Source of the DNA: Acidobacteriaceae bacterium
GTDB taxonomy: Bacteria > Acidobacteriota > Terriglobia > Terriglobales > Acidobacteriaceae
Length of the DNA stretch: 12,505 nt
NCBI GenBank assembly: GCA_003162495.1
Contig: PMOF01000064.1
Location: 1-12,505, forward strand
Reading direction: 5' to 3'
Shown: piece by piece, positions 1 to 6,034 of the stretch
How the letters are laid out: each line of letters begins with the position of its first letter
Numbering within the stretch: position 1 is the stretch's first letter
Position numbers and translations under genes: made by a program
The notes under the pieces: model-generated
The model's input: only the letters and a program-made list of their open reading frames with translations
What the model was told of the DNA's origin: nothing
Databases searched by the model: none

Positions 1-134
1 TTTTCCTGGGTCTTGTAGAACTTCCGAGTGGCCAGGGCGATGGCCTCTTCCACGGCTCCCACAACGATTTCGGGCTCGATGCCCTTCTCTTTGCTGAGCA
101 GCTCGATACTCTGATACAAAGCGCTGGTGGCCAT
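1..134 (-). CDS. nusA: Transcription termination/antitermination factor NusA, N-terminal fragment
   Basis: NusA binds RNA polymerase and modulates pausing, intrinsic termination and antitermination. Only the first 44 codons are here; the rest lies beyond the left edge. The translation begins MATSALYQSIELLSKEKGIE and continues through a helix containing EEAIALATRKFYK, which matches the start of the NusA N-terminal domain that contacts the polymerase. The ATG at 134 is the only plausible start: the frame stays open upstream but shows no ATG, GTG or TTG over the next 20 or so codons. A purine-rich stretch (AGAGAG) about 12-18 nt upstream is a weak ribosome binding site. It lies downstream of rimP on the same strand, the usual rimP-nusA order, but with a 248-bp gap filled by a palindromic repeat. 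Identification is by recognition of the N-terminal sequence and by context. Confidence 0.93.
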   Translation of the reverse strand, partial: MATSALYQSIELLSKEKGIEPEIVVGAVEEAIALATRKFYKTQE

Positions 135-206
135 ACTCTGCTGACTCTCTTGGTATTCAAATTCGGCAATCCCGATCGCGGATTCGCCGGTTAAGTTAGA
201 GTTTCT

Positions 207-357
207 GAAGGGTACGGGCTTTAGCCCGTACATCAAGCCAGTCATAGAGGTGGGCTTCATCCCCCGCGGGAGAAATTCGTCGGAACTTCACATTCCCTCG
301 GTGGCTAAAGCCGCGCATCAGGCTCATCGATTGGACGGGCTAAAGCCCGTCCCCTTC
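207..357. repeat. Inverted pair of two-hairpin repeat units (REP/BIME- or MITE-like)
   Basis: The two ends are inverted copies of each other: 207-228 and the reverse complement of 336-357 agree at 21 of 22 positions, beginning GAAGGG and containing ACGGGCTTTAGCCCG. Each end is itself a perfect hairpin (212-231 and 333-352, nine-base arms around two bases). A weaker inner hairpin lies on each side (about 246-262 around GGGCTTCATCCCC, and 301-314 around GGCTAAAGCC). The element is therefore two roughly 60-bp units, each with a strong and a weak hairpin, placed head to head. It occupies most of the rimP-nusA gap and would be transcribed with the operon. I recall GGGCTTTAGCCC hairpins as common dispersed repeats in acidobacterial genomes, which I cannot verify here. 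No RAYT-type transposase gene is in the window. Confidence 0.75.
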
Positions 358-382
358 ATTTCCTGCATTCCTAAGACGCTCT

Positions 383-1000
383 TTAGATCTCCGGCACCAG
401 TTGCGCTTTCTCAATGTTGCCGAGCGCGATTTCCACGGTGTTGACGCCGGTCTTTCTGGCCTTGCTGTTCTGCTTGACCGCGTTTAGGTCAAGGGTGATG
501 GTGTCTGTCGATCCTGTCCCTGCGTTCGCGGCGCTGGCGGCCAAACGTCCCTGCCAGTGCCGGTTGTTCTTGATGGGCTCAAAGGTCTGAATCTTCACCA
601 GACTGCCCGTAAACCGTTCAAAATCCTCGCGCCGGCCCAACTTGCGATCCAGACCCGGCGAACTTGCTTCCAGCGTGTACTCGGCCCCGGGAACCAGGTC
701 TTCCACGTCCAGCAGGACGCCGAAGTCGCGGCTGAACGCGGCGCAATCCTCATGTGTGATGCCGGAAAGCTGATCCGGGCTTAGCGTGCCTTCCATCAGG
801 CTTTCGGGAAGCTCCAGATTTCCATCGCCTGCTGCGATAGCCGCTTTCAGCCTGGCGCGCCCTTCGGCGTTCTTTTCGAGATAGATGCGAAGAGTGCGCT
901 CCTTTGCGGGGCCGATGAACTCCAGCTCCACCACGTCCAGCCCGTGGGAAGCAGCCACTCTTTGCGCCGCCGTTCGAATTTCGTCCAGCTTGACTGCCAT
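383..1000 (-). CDS. rimP: Ribosome maturation factor RimP
   Basis: RimP assists assembly of the 30S ribosomal subunit in the cytoplasm. The 205-residue product starts MAVKLDEIRTAAQRVAASHG and carries the family hallmarks in order: the N-terminal alpha/beta segment GLDVVELEF (about 20-28) with a following LRIYLEK strand, the DCAAFSRDFGVLLDVED helix region (about 85-101), and the highly conserved EASSPGLDRKL segment (about 111-121), then an Sm-like C-terminal domain ending at LVPEI. It is longer than the usual 150-160 residues because of an insertion at about 45-78, between the first beta element and the ITHEDC region, and a smaller one near 154-187. The ATG at 1000 is preceded by a GGGGTG ribosome-binding-like stretch. 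The neighbour downstream is nusA, the classical operon partner. A structured leader and a good promoter lie upstream. Confidence 0.95.
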   Translation of the reverse strand: MAVKLDEIRTAAQRVAASHGLDVVELEFIGPAKERTLRIYLEKNAEGRARLKAAIAAGDGNLELPESLMEGTLSPDQLSGITHEDCAAFSRDFGVLLDVEDLVPGAEYTLEASSPGLDRKLGRREDFERFTGSLVKIQTFEPIKNNRHWQGRLAASAANAGTGSTDTITLDLNAVKQNSKARKTGVNTVEIALGNIEKAQLVPEI

Positions 1001-1060
1001 TTTTCACCCCGGGGAGCAAAAATCGCTCGCCAGGGACTCCGTTTCCGTGCCGCTTCCCCA

Positions 1061-1088
1061 CCCCAACGACAAAAATCCGTCGTTGGGG
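1061..1088. repeat. Ten-base-pair perfect hairpin in the rimP leader
   Basis: CCCCAACGAC and GTCGTTGGGG form a perfect ten-base-pair stem around an eight-base loop. In the rimP transcript the loop is GGATTTTT and the hairpin lies about 60-90 nt upstream of the start codon. A smaller stem with a similar GATTTTT loop (GAGC/GCTC) follows at about 1014-1029. It may be a structural element of the leader or a dispersed palindromic repeat; the sequence alone does not decide. Confidence 0.6.
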
Positions 1089-1148
1089 ACCCCGGTGCTT
1101 CAGCGGTCTTTCTGCCGGAGTGTTTGCCCCGGGTTGTGCCTTTGGATC

Positions 1149-1165
1149 GGGGCGGCCTTCGCCCC
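1149..1165. repeat. Short GC hairpin next to the leader terminator
   Basis: GGGGCG and CGCCCC pair around five bases (GCCTT). It directly follows the T run of the terminator-like hairpin on the minus strand, so it could form part of a tandem leader structure. It has no T run of its own. Confidence 0.45.
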
Positions 1166-1167
1166 AA

Positions 1168-1192
1168 ATAAAAAGTGGGCTGTGAGCCCACT
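1168..1192 (-). terminator. Intrinsic terminator-like hairpin in the rimP leader (possible attenuator)
   Basis: Read on the minus strand, AGTGGGCT and AGCCCACT form a perfect eight-base-pair stem around CAC, followed at once by TTTTTATTT. This is the form of a Rho-independent terminator. It lies about 55-80 nt downstream of the predicted start site of the 1254-1282 promoter and about 170 nt before the rimP ATG. Strong termination here would leave a short RNA; regulated termination would make it an attenuator. Which of these applies is inference. Confidence 0.6.
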
Positions 1193-1253
1193 CATCTCTC
1201 CGCCAGCCGGCTTGGTCACGGCAACTAGGACGGACAAATTCGTCTGCATAGTT

Positions 1254-1282
1254 ATCATACGTCGATTTGCCGCGAAATTCAA
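1254..1282 (-). promoter_or_regulatory. Sigma-70-like promoter for the rimP-nusA operon
   Basis: On the minus strand TTGAAT (1277-1282) and TATGAT (1254-1259) are separated by 17 bases, close to the consensus housekeeping promoter with ideal spacing. The start site would be near 1247, giving a rimP leader of roughly 245 nt. It is the best minus-strand promoter I see upstream of rimP. Confidence 0.6.
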
Positions 1283-1374
1283 CCACCACCTGCGGTGGGG
1301 CAGACGCCGCTTCGCGGCCAGGCTAACCGCGATGACGCCTTCAAGCGAGGCGCTTCTTGAGAGGCGATGTTTTG
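1283..1374. other. Intergenic stretch with minor palindromes
   Basis: No gene is supported here. It holds small GC-rich inverted repeats such as CCACC/GGTGG at about 1283-1298 and CGCTTCGCGG-type sequence at about 1307-1320. These may be degenerate remains of the palindromic repeats that lie on both sides of rimP. Confidence 0.3.
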
Positions 1375-1438
1375 AAAGGGCACGGCTTCTGCCGTGCCGC
1401 TTAGATGGCTAGAATGGCATGGGCTTTAGTCCCCAATG
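1375..1438. repeat. Third copy of the two-hairpin repeat unit
   Basis: GAAAGGG leads into a perfect eight-base-pair hairpin (GGCACGGC TTCT GCCGTGCC, 1379-1398). About 20 bases later comes a second, imperfect hairpin around GGGCTTTAGTCCCC (1421-1434). This order, spacing and sequence resemble each half of the 207-357 element (GAAGGG, strong hairpin, about 20 bases with TAGA, GGGCTT hairpin). It is probably a single unit of the same family, with the first stem compensatorily changed. Confidence 0.55.
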
Positions 1439-1470
1439 GACGGTTCCCCAAAAAATCCACTCCGTGGCGC

Positions 1471-1505
1471 TTTACAGCGATCTTGGATGAATATACAATG
1501 TATAT
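1471..1505 (+). promoter_or_regulatory. Promoter and overlapping palindromic operator of the RHH gene
   Basis: TTTACA (1471-1476) and TACAAT (1494-1499) are 17 bases apart, each one base from the sigma-70 consensus. The palindrome ATATACAATGTATAT (1491-1505, six-base arms around AAT) covers the -10 box. A palindrome in this place, just ahead of a gene for a small ribbon-helix-helix protein, suggests autorepression by that protein. Confidence 0.6.
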
Positions 1506-1536
1506 ACGCGAGCATCACTATTACGTTTGAGACTCC

Positions 1537-1833
1537 ATGAAAACAGAGAGTGAACGCCTTCAATCCCGACTGAAGAAGGACCGCCCGATGTCGGTGATCA
1601 GTCTCCGTATGCCAGAAGGCGTGATCGAGGAGTTGAGAGAGATTGCGCCGTCGCTCGGGTTCTCCGGCTATCAGCCGCTCATTCGCGCGTACATCGGCCA
1701 GGGTTTGCGCAAAGACCAGGCGCGGATGGAGAACTCGCAGGTGCAGTTGCTCACCGAAAGCCTGCGCAAACACGGGATCGACGACCGGGTCATCTCCGCA
1801 GCGATTGCTGAAGCGCAAATAAGAAGCGCGTGA
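1537..1833 (+). CDS. Ribbon-helix-helix (CopG/BrnA-like) antitoxin or transcriptional regulator
   Basis: The 98-residue product contains PMSVISLRMPEGVIEEL (about 17-33), which reads as the DNA-binding beta strand and first helix of a ribbon-helix-helix protein. It is followed by FSGYQPLIRAYIGQGLRKD, which resembles the second helix of CopG/BrnA-type antitoxins, where GYQ and an aromatic/LIR pattern are common. Such proteins dimerise, bind short palindromes and usually repress their own operon. The upstream palindrome fits that. The ATG at 1537 gives a basic N-terminal extension and has only a weak ribosome binding site. An in-frame ATG at 1588 is preceded by GAAGAAGGA at 1572-1580 and would give 81 residues, so either start is possible. 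No toxin gene is adjacent: nothing codes in the 120 bp downstream. It may be an orphan antitoxin or a solitary regulator. Confidence 0.75.
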   Translation: MKTESERLQSRLKKDRPMSVISLRMPEGVIEELREIAPSLGFSGYQPLIRAYIGQGLRKDQARMENSQVQLLTESLRKHGIDDRVISAAIAEAQIRSA

Positions 1834-1957
1834 AGCGACAGTGAGCGAGTAATTTCCGAGTAGGCGACCTTCACGTCTTCTCTTCTCACGGAAAAGGCCA
1901 TTCATCGTCAAAAGCTTAGTCATATTTCGAAATTCAATTTGCAAGGATTTTGGACGT

Positions 1958-2689
1958 ATGAAGATTTTGACTTCTGCCCTTTTTCTCGCGATCCCTTTGT
2001 TGGTCACCGGCCAGCAAACATTCAACGAGGAACAGGTCCGCCGCGTCATCGCCTACGCACAAGCATATCGGGAGCACTTACCTTCGCTGGAGTGCGACGA
2101 AGCGATGCTCTCGCAAAGGGTGAAAACCGGCAAGGTCAAATGGGAGGTCAAGATCAAGGCGACACTCCGCGAATCGCGAGACGGAAATGAGCCTGGCGGG
2201 TTCAGGGACGAATACATGTTTCAGTCAGTGGATGGCAAACCGGCCAAACCGCATTTCAAAACCCCGTATTTCGTCTACAACGTTTTCGCGAACAGCCTTG
2301 GTATTGGAGAGAGCCCCCGTCCCAACTGCTTTGATTACCGCTTCACCACCCTGGACGACGGACGAACGCTTCAATTCAACATCGACTCCAGGCAGGGCGT
2401 GCGTGATCCCTCCTGCACGAAAATCCCCGATGATTATCACAAAATGATGCTGATCGATACGGCCAGCGGCGCTGTCCGCCGCGTCGAGCGCCGTATTTCC
2501 CCTCAGTTTGCCGATGACAACCTTGAGATCCCCAATGTCATGATCGATTACGCACCGCAAAGGTTGGGCGAGGAGACCTTTTGGCTTCCTATACGCTTCG
2601 AAGCCAACGATCTTCATCAAGAGGGAAGAATGATCGCTACCTATTCGAATTGTCATCGCTATATCGGAATCCCTAAAATCCTCCCTTAA
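1958..2689 (+). CDS. Secreted hypothetical protein
   Basis: I do not recognise a named family. The 243-residue product begins with a clear signal peptide, MKILTSALFLAIPLLVTGQQ, with likely cleavage after LVTG or nearby, so it should be exported to the periplasm or beyond. The mature part is soluble and probably beta-rich. Features include FDYRFTTLDDGRTLQFNID (about 125-143), a LIDTASGAVRRVERR segment (about 165-179) and FWLPIRFEAN near the C-terminus. The alternation of a lifetime-of-substrate-like 'SGAVRRVER' turn with LP-containing strands recalls LolA-like or outer-membrane-lipoprotein-sorting-like folds, but this is only a resemblance. Four cysteines (near 46, 123, 149 and 233) could form disulphides. 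AAGGA at 1943-1947, ten bases before the ATG, supports the start. It stands alone, with 124 bp before it and 100 bp after. Confidence 0.8.
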   Translation: MKILTSALFLAIPLLVTGQQTFNEEQVRRVIAYAQAYREHLPSLECDEAMLSQRVKTGKVKWEVKIKATLRESRDGNEPGGFRDEYMFQSVDGKPAKPHFKTPYFVYNVFANSLGIGESPRPNCFDYRFTTLDDGRTLQFNIDSRQGVRDPSCTKIPDDYHKMMLIDTASGAVRRVERRISPQFADDNLEIPNVMIDYAPQRLGEETFWLPIRFEANDLHQEGRMIATYSNCHRYIGIPKILP

Positions 2690-2748
2690 GAGCAGTTCCG
2701 GTCGAATCACCGGCAATCCGGAGGTTGCACCACGCTATTAAGCTGACT

Positions 2749-2778
2749 CTGAGCGTACGCAAACCCCGGTGCTAAACT
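2749..2778 (+). promoter_or_regulatory. Weak candidate promoter for the decarboxylase gene
   Basis: TAAACT (2773-2778) is a fair -10 box 11 bases before the ATG at 2790; CTGAGC (2749-2754), 18 bases upstream, is a poor -35. If real, the start site would be at about 2785, giving an almost leaderless mRNA. That would exclude the GTG at 2769 as a start. Confidence 0.3.
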
Positions 2779-2789
2779 CACCACTATCT

Positions 2790-4223
2790 ATGACTGCCCC
2801 TCAGACTTCACCCTCCGCTCATTCTTCGCAAGGCAATTCAGGTCGCTCTTCGCTGGCTGGCGCCTCGGTTGCGGAGGCGCGGACGGCGCTGCTCAAACGG
2901 GCGGCGCGGGATGCGGTGGACTACCTGGAAAGCGTGCATGACAGGTCGGTTGCGCCTTCGCCGGAAGCGGTTGCGAAACTGAGCGCGCTGCGCGGGCCGC
3001 TGCCGCCGGGGCCGACCAGCGCGGAGACGGTGCTGCATTTGCTGCATGAGATTGGGTCGCCGGCGACGGTGGCCAAGACGAATGGGAGGTATTTTGGCTT
3101 TGTGACGGGCGACTGCTTGCCGGCGGCGCTGGCGGCTGCGTGGCTGGTGAGCACGTGGGACCAAAACGCGGCGCACCATGTGCAGTCTCCGGTGGCGGCG
3201 CAACTGGAGGAGACGGCGATCGACTGGGTGCGGGAGCTGTTTGGCCTGCCGGAGGGGACGGGCGGAGCTGTGGTGACGGGCGCGACGATGGCCAATTTCT
3301 CCGGCCTGGCCGCGGCGCGGCACACGCTGCTCGAGCGCGCCGGCTGGGATGTGGAGGCAGACGGGCTTTTTGGCGCGCCGCCGATTACGGTGGTGGTGGG
3401 CGAAGAGGTGCACCAGTCGGTGATCAAGGCGCTGGGTCTGCTTGGAATGGGCCGCAAGCGGGTGGTGCAGGTGCCGGTGGATGGGCAGGGACGCATGCGC
3501 GCCGACGCCGTGCCGCACCTGGATGGAATGACGATCCTCTGTTTGCAGGCCGGCAACGTGAATACTGGCGCCTTTGATCCGGCGGCGGCAATTTGCCCAG
3601 TGGCGCGCGCGGCTGGCGCCTGGATCCATGTGGATGGGGCATTCGGGCTATGGGCTGCAGCGTCGCCGGAATACTGCAAGCTGACCAAGGGATTCGAGCA
3701 GGCGGACTCCTGGGCTACAGACGGCCACAAATGGCCGAATATTGGCTATGACTGTGGGATCGTGCAGGTGCGCGATATGAAGGCGCTGCGTGCCGCCATG
3801 TCAATTCAGGCGGCGTATCTGGTTCACGCAGAAACGCGCGACCCCTCGAACTACAACCCCGAGCTGTCGAGGCGGGCGCGCGGCGTGGAGTTGTGGGCTG
3901 GGTTGCGGTCGCTGGGACGGCAAGGGATGGCGGCCATCGTGGAGCGGACTTCAAGCCATGCGCGGCGGTTTGCGGCGGGGCTGACGGCGGCCGGGTTCGA
4001 GGTGCTGAACGAGGTGGTCATCAACCAGGTGCTGGTTTCGTTTGGCGACGCCGAGAAGACGCTGCGCGTGATTGCGCGGCTGCAGGCGGAGGGGACCTGC
4101 TGGTGCGGGTCGACGGTGTGGCAGGGGCGGACCGCGATGCGGATCAGCGTGTCGAGTTGGGCGACGACGCAGGACGATGTGGAGCGGAGCCTGGCGGCGA
4201 TGATCAAAGCTGCCGAGGAGTAG
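2790..4223 (+). CDS. PLP-dependent group II (aromatic-L-amino-acid-type) decarboxylase
   Basis: The 477-residue product belongs to the pyridoxal-phosphate fold-type I decarboxylases related to aromatic-amino-acid and glutamate decarboxylases. Counting from this ATG, visible motifs are TGATMANFSGLAAAR (about 163-177, phosphate-binding loop), a VHQS histidine near 208 that would stack on the cofactor, WIHVDGAFGLW with the pyridine-nitrogen aspartate near 282, and TDGHKWPN with the Schiff-base lysine near 314. All catalytic positions I can check are intact. The substrate cannot be read from sequence; aromatic amino acids are one possibility, and some relatives are annotated as aminotransferases. 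A GTG at 2769 would add seven residues. I prefer the ATG because a candidate -10 box overlaps the GTG region, but neither start has a clear Shine-Dalgarno. The low-complexity Ser/Ala N-terminus is probably disordered. It is followed 123 bp later by the EAL gene, which has its own candidate promoter. Confidence 0.9.
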   Translation: MTAPQTSPSAHSSQGNSGRSSLAGASVAEARTALLKRAARDAVDYLESVHDRSVAPSPEAVAKLSALRGPLPPGPTSAETVLHLLHEIGSPATVAKTNGRYFGFVTGDCLPAALAAAWLVSTWDQNAAHHVQSPVAAQLEETAIDWVRELFGLPEGTGGAVVTGATMANFSGLAAARHTLLERAGWDVEADGLFGAPPITVVVGEEVHQSVIKALGLLGMGRKRVVQVPVDGQGRMRADAVPHLDGMTILCLQAGNVNTGAFDPAAAICPVARAAGAWIHVDGAFGLWAAASPEYCKLTKGFEQADSWATDGHKWPNIGYDCGIVQVRDMKALRAAMSIQAAYLVHAETRDPSNYNPELSRRARGVELWAGLRSLGRQGMAAIVERTSSHARRFAAGLTAAGFEVLNEVVINQVLVSFGDAEKTLRVIARLQAEGTCWCGSTVWQGRTAMRISVSSWATTQDDVERSLAAMIKAAEE

Positions 4224-4308
4224 GGGATTGCGCGTCATCATTTGAAATTGGGGCATTTGCAAATTGGAGTCATTGTTTCAAAGGCGCGATCTCCAGCGGG
4301 GATGGCGA

Positions 4309-4338
4309 TTGCTCATCGGAGACGAAGGGGCATACTCT
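4309..4338 (+). promoter_or_regulatory. Candidate promoter for the EAL phosphodiesterase gene
   Basis: TTGCTC (4309-4314) and TACTCT (4333-4338) are 18 bases apart. The predicted start of transcription falls at about 4345, next to the GTG start codon at 4347, so the mRNA may be leaderless. No Shine-Dalgarno precedes that GTG, which agrees with this. Confidence 0.4.
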
Positions 4339-4346
4339 AATCGTCA

Positions 4347-5936
4347 GTGCCCATATTTCAGAAGCGCGCGGCGATTGCGATTATCGCCACGGTTGTTGCG
4401 GCGGCCTGCGGCACGCTGGCGGGCTATGTGCTGGGTCGCGCCCTGGTCCTGCGGCACGAAGAGAACAAGCTGGATCAGTATGCGATCAGGATACGCAGGG
4501 AGGCCGAGACTTCCGCGGCCGAGTCGAGGGCCTTGCTGGCCACGTTGAACGCGCCTCCCTATCCGAATTGCTCCGACGCGGAGATTGCCTGGATGCGCAA
4601 GCTGATCTTTCAATCGGAGTACCTGAAGGACGGCGGACACATGCGCGACGGGAGGATCGACTGCTCGGCGACGCTGGGGCGTCCCGGCGAGCCGGGCCCG
4701 CAGTACAAGCCTGCGTTCTCACGGCAAGACGGCACGCGCGTGTATCTGAATCTTCCTCCGCTCCGCATGGGCGACCACACGGTGGTGAGCGTTCAGCTGG
4801 GCGACTCCTTCATGGTCTACAGCCCGTACAACCTCAAGGACCTGGGATCCGCCTTCATGCACTTCACGGTGAGCGAGGTGGACATTTCCAGCGGCCAGAC
4901 GGGGCGCCTGGTGGGCGAGCCGACGGGCGCTCAGGCGTGGATCCTGACGCACGAGGGCTGGGCGCGGGAAGGCGACACGATCTATGCGACGCGGTGCTCG
5001 ACGCGCTACACGAGTTGCATGACGGCCTTCATTTCGATTCCGGATGCGCTGCGGGTCGATCGCGGCGAGTTCAGAGCGTATATAGGCTTGAGCGGGGTTT
5101 GCGGCGCGCTGTTCGGCTTTGCGTGCTCGCTGCTCTACCGGCGCAGCCAAAGCATGGAGCAGCAGTTGCGCCGTGCCATTCGGCAGGATCGCCTGCGGGT
5201 GGTTTACCAACCGATTGTTGAGCTGGCAAGCGGGAGGGTTGTGGGCGCTGAAGCGCTGGTGCGCTGGATCGACGACGATAACTTCGAGGTTACTCCGGAT
5301 GTCTTTGTGAGGATCGCGGAAGAGCGGGGATTTGTTGGCGCCATTACTGAGTTGATGGTGGGCCACGTTCTGCGGGAGTGCCAGGACCTGCTGCGGAGCC
5401 GGCCTGAGTTTCGTGTGAACCTCAACATTGCCGCTGCCGATCTGGGCGATCCGCAATTTCTGTCCATGATGGAGCGGGCCATTGCGCAAGCAGAAGTGGA
5501 AGCACCGCGGCTAGGCATTGAGATTACCGAGAGCTATACGGTGCGTCTGCAGGCGGCGAAGGACGCGATTCTGCATCTTCGGGAAATGGGCCACAGCGTC
5601 TATATCGACGATTTCGGGACAGGGTATTCGAGCCTTGCGTATCTGCACGATCTCGCGGTGGACGGGATCAAGATCGACAGGGCGTTTACGCTGGCCATCG
5701 GCACGGAGGCAGTGACGGTGTCGATTATTCCGCAGATTCTGGCCATGGCCGCGGCGCTTAAACTGCAGGTGACGGTGGAAGGAATCGAAACGGAGCAACA
5801 GGCCGATTACTTTGCCGCCTGCGAACTGCCTCTCCTCGCTCAAGGCTGGTACTTTGGGCGTCCGTTGCCGGTGGCGGAGTTTCAGTTGCTGCTGCGCGTG
5901 GAAGATGAGAGGGCGGCTAAGGCGAATGCGGGCTAG
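4347..5936 (+). CDS. Membrane-anchored cyclic-di-GMP phosphodiesterase (CSS-motif sensor plus EAL domain)
   Basis: The 529-residue protein would hydrolyse cyclic di-GMP to pGpG at the inner membrane. Layout: transmembrane helix 7-30, periplasmic CSS-motif domain about 31-240, second helix about 246-264, cytoplasmic EAL domain about 275-515. The periplasmic domain has NCSDAEI (Cys75) and IDCSATLG (Cys106), the cysteine pair typical of CSS domains, whose redox state controls activity in studied enterobacterial relatives. The EAL domain has YQPIVELASGRVVGAEALVRW with EAL at 302-304, NLN at 358-360, IEITE (Glu392), DDFGTGYSSL (421-430), Lys442, VEGIE (Glu478) and AQGWYFG (Gln499). Metal- and substrate-binding residues all appear present, so it should be active. 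No GGDEF domain is attached. The start is GTG without a ribosome binding site, consistent with a leaderless transcript. No Dsb protein or diguanylate cyclase gene is nearby. Confidence 0.95.
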   Translation: MPIFQKRAAIAIIATVVAAACGTLAGYVLGRALVLRHEENKLDQYAIRIRREAETSAAESRALLATLNAPPYPNCSDAEIAWMRKLIFQSEYLKDGGHMRDGRIDCSATLGRPGEPGPQYKPAFSRQDGTRVYLNLPPLRMGDHTVVSVQLGDSFMVYSPYNLKDLGSAFMHFTVSEVDISSGQTGRLVGEPTGAQAWILTHEGWAREGDTIYATRCSTRYTSCMTAFISIPDALRVDRGEFRAYIGLSGVCGALFGFACSLLYRRSQSMEQQLRRAIRQDRLRVVYQPIVELASGRVVGAEALVRWIDDDNFEVTPDVFVRIAEERGFVGAITELMVGHVLRECQDLLRSRPEFRVNLNIAAADLGDPQFLSMMERAIAQAEVEAPRLGIEITESYTVRLQAAKDAILHLREMGHSVYIDDFGTGYSSLAYLHDLAVDGIKIDRAFTLAIGTEAVTVSIIPQILAMAAALKLQVTVEGIETEQQADYFAACELPLLAQGWYFGRPLPVAEFQLLLRVEDERAAKANAG

Positions 5937-6034
5937 GGCTGTGGCCGAGGGAGAGTCGATTGAATGGGCTCGTCATTCTGGAGCGATTACATTGCATGGG
6001 TTAGCGGACCATTCTGCGGGAAACGAGGAACACA

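Larger units (their letters stand above)
1100..1195 (-). other. Possible 31-codon leader ORF upstream of rimP
   Basis: An ORF of 31 codons starts at an ATG (1193-1195) directly before the terminator-like hairpin and runs to a TGA at 1100-1102, beginning MSGLTAHFLFGAKAAPIQRH. Its first eight codons lie across the hairpin, so translation would disrupt it. The purine-rich GGAGAG is almost touching the ATG, which is too close for a good ribosome binding site. There is no obvious run of regulatory codons. It could be a chance ORF. Confidence 0.15.

Noticed and set aside
207..357. CRISPR-like regular hairpins between rimP and nusA
   Set aside because: The units are inverted, not directly repeated with unique spacers, there are only two of them, and no cas gene is present.
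1426..2049. Minus-strand ORF of 207 codons over the RHH gene
   Set aside because: It is opposite a gene with a clear promoter and RHH motif, and it lacks a recognisable domain.
2698..2713. Small inverted repeat CCGGT/ACCGG after the secreted protein gene
   Set aside because: Only five base pairs and no T run, so too weak to call a terminator.
3893..5221. Long plus-strand ORF of 442 codons overlapping the decarboxylase and EAL genes
   Set aside because: It is an alternative frame of two strongly recognised genes and reads as Gly/Arg/Ala-rich low-complexity sequence.
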